Positions 35,758-37,202 of a stretch of 37,202 nucleotides of DNA are shown one piece after another; position 1 is the stretch's first letter, and each line of letters starts with the position of its first letter. A program made the position numbers and the translations under genes. Under the pieces are notes generated by a model. It was not told the origin of the DNA, did no database searches, and saw only the letters and a program-made list of their open reading frames with translations. The stretch comes from a virus. Where the stretch lies: positions 1 to 37,202 of IMG/VR virus record IMGVR_UViG_3300042549_006321; one strand, given 5' to 3'.

Positions 35758-37202
35758 TTACGCTTGGCCCTGCGGAACGCCCGTTTGTTGCCCGGCGGCG
35801 GCATTCATCGCGTCAAACTGGGCCTTTTCGGCCATCATTTGCGCGTTGAACTCTGAGAGGTTTTGCTGCCGGTCGCCCAAGGCGGCGCGGTGCATCTCGG
35901 TCTCTGTCTTGGCTTGCGTCAGTTCCGTGTTCGCCTGCTTGTTGGCGATCTCGGCCTGCTTCAAAGCGGCTTCCAGCTCGACCATCTGCTGTTGAAGCTG
36001 GACGACCTGTTGCTGGGCCTGTCCGCTCTCGTCAGCCTTGGACTTCATCTTGTCCATGATCTCCCGCTTACCGGGGAGGCTGGAGAGGCTGACCATCAGT
36101 TCAAACGGAACCGCCTGGGGGCCGTAGACCTTGGCAAGCTCTGCCATGACGGCGAACTGTTCCTGAGCGACGTTGGCCGTGTTCGGCGTGGTGTCGAGGA
36201 TGATGTCCACATCCATTTCAGCAAGGCTGTTCTCATACCCCAGGATCACCGGCTGACCCGTCATCGGATCGGCCATCGGTTGGCCCGTCATGGGGTCTTG
36301 AGCGACCTTGGGCTGGTTGATGCCCACGAACTGCGGAGCGCCCTCGTCGTCGGTGACGCGGACGTACTGCGGCGCCGTCCAGAACTGGCGAGCCCGGTTC
36401 CACATCTGCTCGTAGACGCGGAGTTCCCAAATCTCGACGCCGCCGTAGACGATGGCCTGTTCCGTCAAGCCAGCCTGTTGCCTGACCAAGTTAGCCCGGC
36501 CCGAAGCGTTCTCGCCCTCACGACCCAGCACAGCCGGGTTGGGGCCGATACGCTCAATCTCCATCTTGGCTTCCACCAAGAGGTTAGCCTGGCCGGCGGC
36601 CATGTCCGTGGTCGGGACCTTCTGCCAGCCGTAGGGGATCACACCATCAGGGCGAGCCGCTTCCTTGCGGGCCGTGCCGCTGTCCACTTCGACAGCCGAG
36701 GGATCGACCGCCTGGATCTGGCTGGCGTTGATCAGGTGAAGCAGCTTGGAACGGCGCTTGTTGATCTCGTCTTGCGGCCCGCGCATGTCGCGCACGATGC
36801 CATAGCGGTTGTTGTCGCGGTCGATGTAGCAGGATTGAGCTACAATCGGGTTGCAGGGCCGTTTCTTGTCGTCAACGTAAGGGGAAACGCCGTAAGCCAG
36901 CGTGCCGCCAGAATGGAACACGCACCGGCGCCACTCCGAGCCCTCGCGGTGGTACATCTCCACCACCATCACGCGGCGTTTCTTCTTGTCCACCCACGAA
37001 ACGGTCGAGGAAGCGTCCTGCGGGCGGTCCTGGTTGAGATCGTCGATGAGCGCGCCGCTGTCGGTCAGCGAGCCTTCAACGTCGGTCTTCGCATCCGGGT
37101 ACATGCGGATTACGTCGTCGGCGTACTGCCACTTGGCGACGCCCATGTAGCGAGCGTCTGAGAAGTCTTCCCGACGCGACCGAGGATCGGCGAAGAACTC
37201 CT
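35758..37202 (-). CDS. Portal protein, C-terminal part (cut by window edge)
   Basis: Continuation of the P22-type portal, ending at 35758. Visible are MDREMRGPQDE-like text (DMRGPQDEINKRRSKLLHLI), a segment with NPAVLGREGENASGRANLVR followed by QQAGLTEQ, then VYEQMWNRARQFWT and VRVTDDEGAPQFVGIN. A DPMTGQPMADPMTGQPV repeat and a long C-terminal coiled-coil (QVVQLQQQMVELEAALKQAE) follow; the latter resembles the barrel of P22 gp1. The copy of 36780-37202 duplicates 1-423, so the joined gene should count this segment once. Confidence 0.9.
   Translation of the reverse strand, partial: EFFADPRSRREDFSDARYMGVAKWQYADDVIRMYPDAKTDVEGSLTDSGALIDDLNQDRPQDASSTVSWVDKKKRRVMVVEMYHREGSEWRRCVFHSGGTLAYGVSPYVDDKKRPCNPIVAQSCYIDRDNNRYGIVRDMRGPQDEINKRRSKLLHLINASQIQAVDPSAVEVDSGTARKEAARPDGVIPYGWQKVPTTDMAAGQANLLVEAKMEIERIGPNPAVLGREGENASGRANLVRQQAGLTEQAIVYGGVEIWELRVYEQMWNRARQFWTAPQYVRVTDDEGAPQFVGINQPKVAQDPMTGQPMADPMTGQPVILGYENSLAEMDVDIILDTTPNTANVAQEQFAVMAELAKVYGPQAVPFELMVSLSSLPGKREIMDKMKSKADESGQAQQQVVQLQQQMVELEAALKQAEIANKQANTELTQAKTETEMHRAALGDRQQNLSEFNAQMMAEKAQFDAMNAAAGQQTGVPQGQA
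36780..37202. repeat. Terminal repeat copy B (imperfect, matches 1-423)
   Basis: Second copy of the circular overlap. It is identical to copy A in its first 61 and last 127 bases and differs at 20 silent third-codon positions in between. The 127-base identical end equals a k-mer size common in short-read assembly, consistent with a contig that wrapped round a circle through a variant path. Confidence 0.95.

Overview
The window is the genome of a temperate, P22-like short-tailed phage (podovirus). Joining the two ends gives a circle of about 36,779 bp. Bases 1-423 and 36780-37202 are an imperfect repeat inside the portal gene, and the portal frame runs through the junction without a break. Base composition is GC-rich, and gene style and family resemblances (YdaU/DUF1376, small HTH proteins, the short gene before the integrase, the MTase type) suggest an alphaproteobacterial host, perhaps Caulobacterales; this is inference. 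I saw no tRNA, rRNA, CRISPR array, insertion sequence, DNA polymerase or helicase.

Layout. (1) A leftward late operon of about 21 kb starts at the small terminase (2392), passes through TerL and portal, crosses the circular junction to 37202, and continues down to 17441. Its order is TerS, TerL, portal, scaffold, major capsid protein, head accessory proteins, gp4-like adaptor, small virion proteins, an SGNH-esterase tail protein, gp10-like stabiliser, an Asp/Asn beta-hydroxylase plus GNAT pair, four ejection-type proteins, tail fibre, a metallophosphoesterase, and a lysis cassette (holin candidate, M15 endolysin, small membrane protein, nested Rz/Rz1). A terminator follows at 17352-17380. (2) A small rightward cassette (2604-3389) sits behind a promoter with a perfect palindrome. 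(3) A leftward early operon (9378 to 3619) holds regulators and replication-type genes: HTH, DGQHR-motif protein, ParB-like, PD-(D/E)XK nuclease, Myb/SANT-like, DnaA domain IV-like, DUF1376, and a NusG paralogue near the end. (4) An immunity region (9.4-10.9 kb) has a Cro-like gene, a divergent XRE repressor and three related 17-bp operator sites. (5) A rightward operon (10871-16908) encodes Rad52-type annealase, NinB, a QueD-like and a DpdA-like protein, a C5 cytosine MTase and the integrase, followed by a candidate attP.

The parts fit a standard lysogeny decision: the repressor sites flank the divergent promoters, the early leftward genes recruit host replication, and the NusG-like protein sits where lambda Q would sit, ahead of the late operon. 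The most interesting region is 12.9-15.7 kb. There a two-gene candidate 7-deazaguanine DNA-modification cassette (QueD fold without its catalytic cysteine, plus a DpdA-like transglycosylase) lies beside a C5 MTase whose reading frame contains a second 305-codon frame. Nearly all genes overlap by 1 or 4 bases (ATGA, GTGA, TGATG), and this overlap pattern was used to place many starts and to find several genes shorter than 60 codons.
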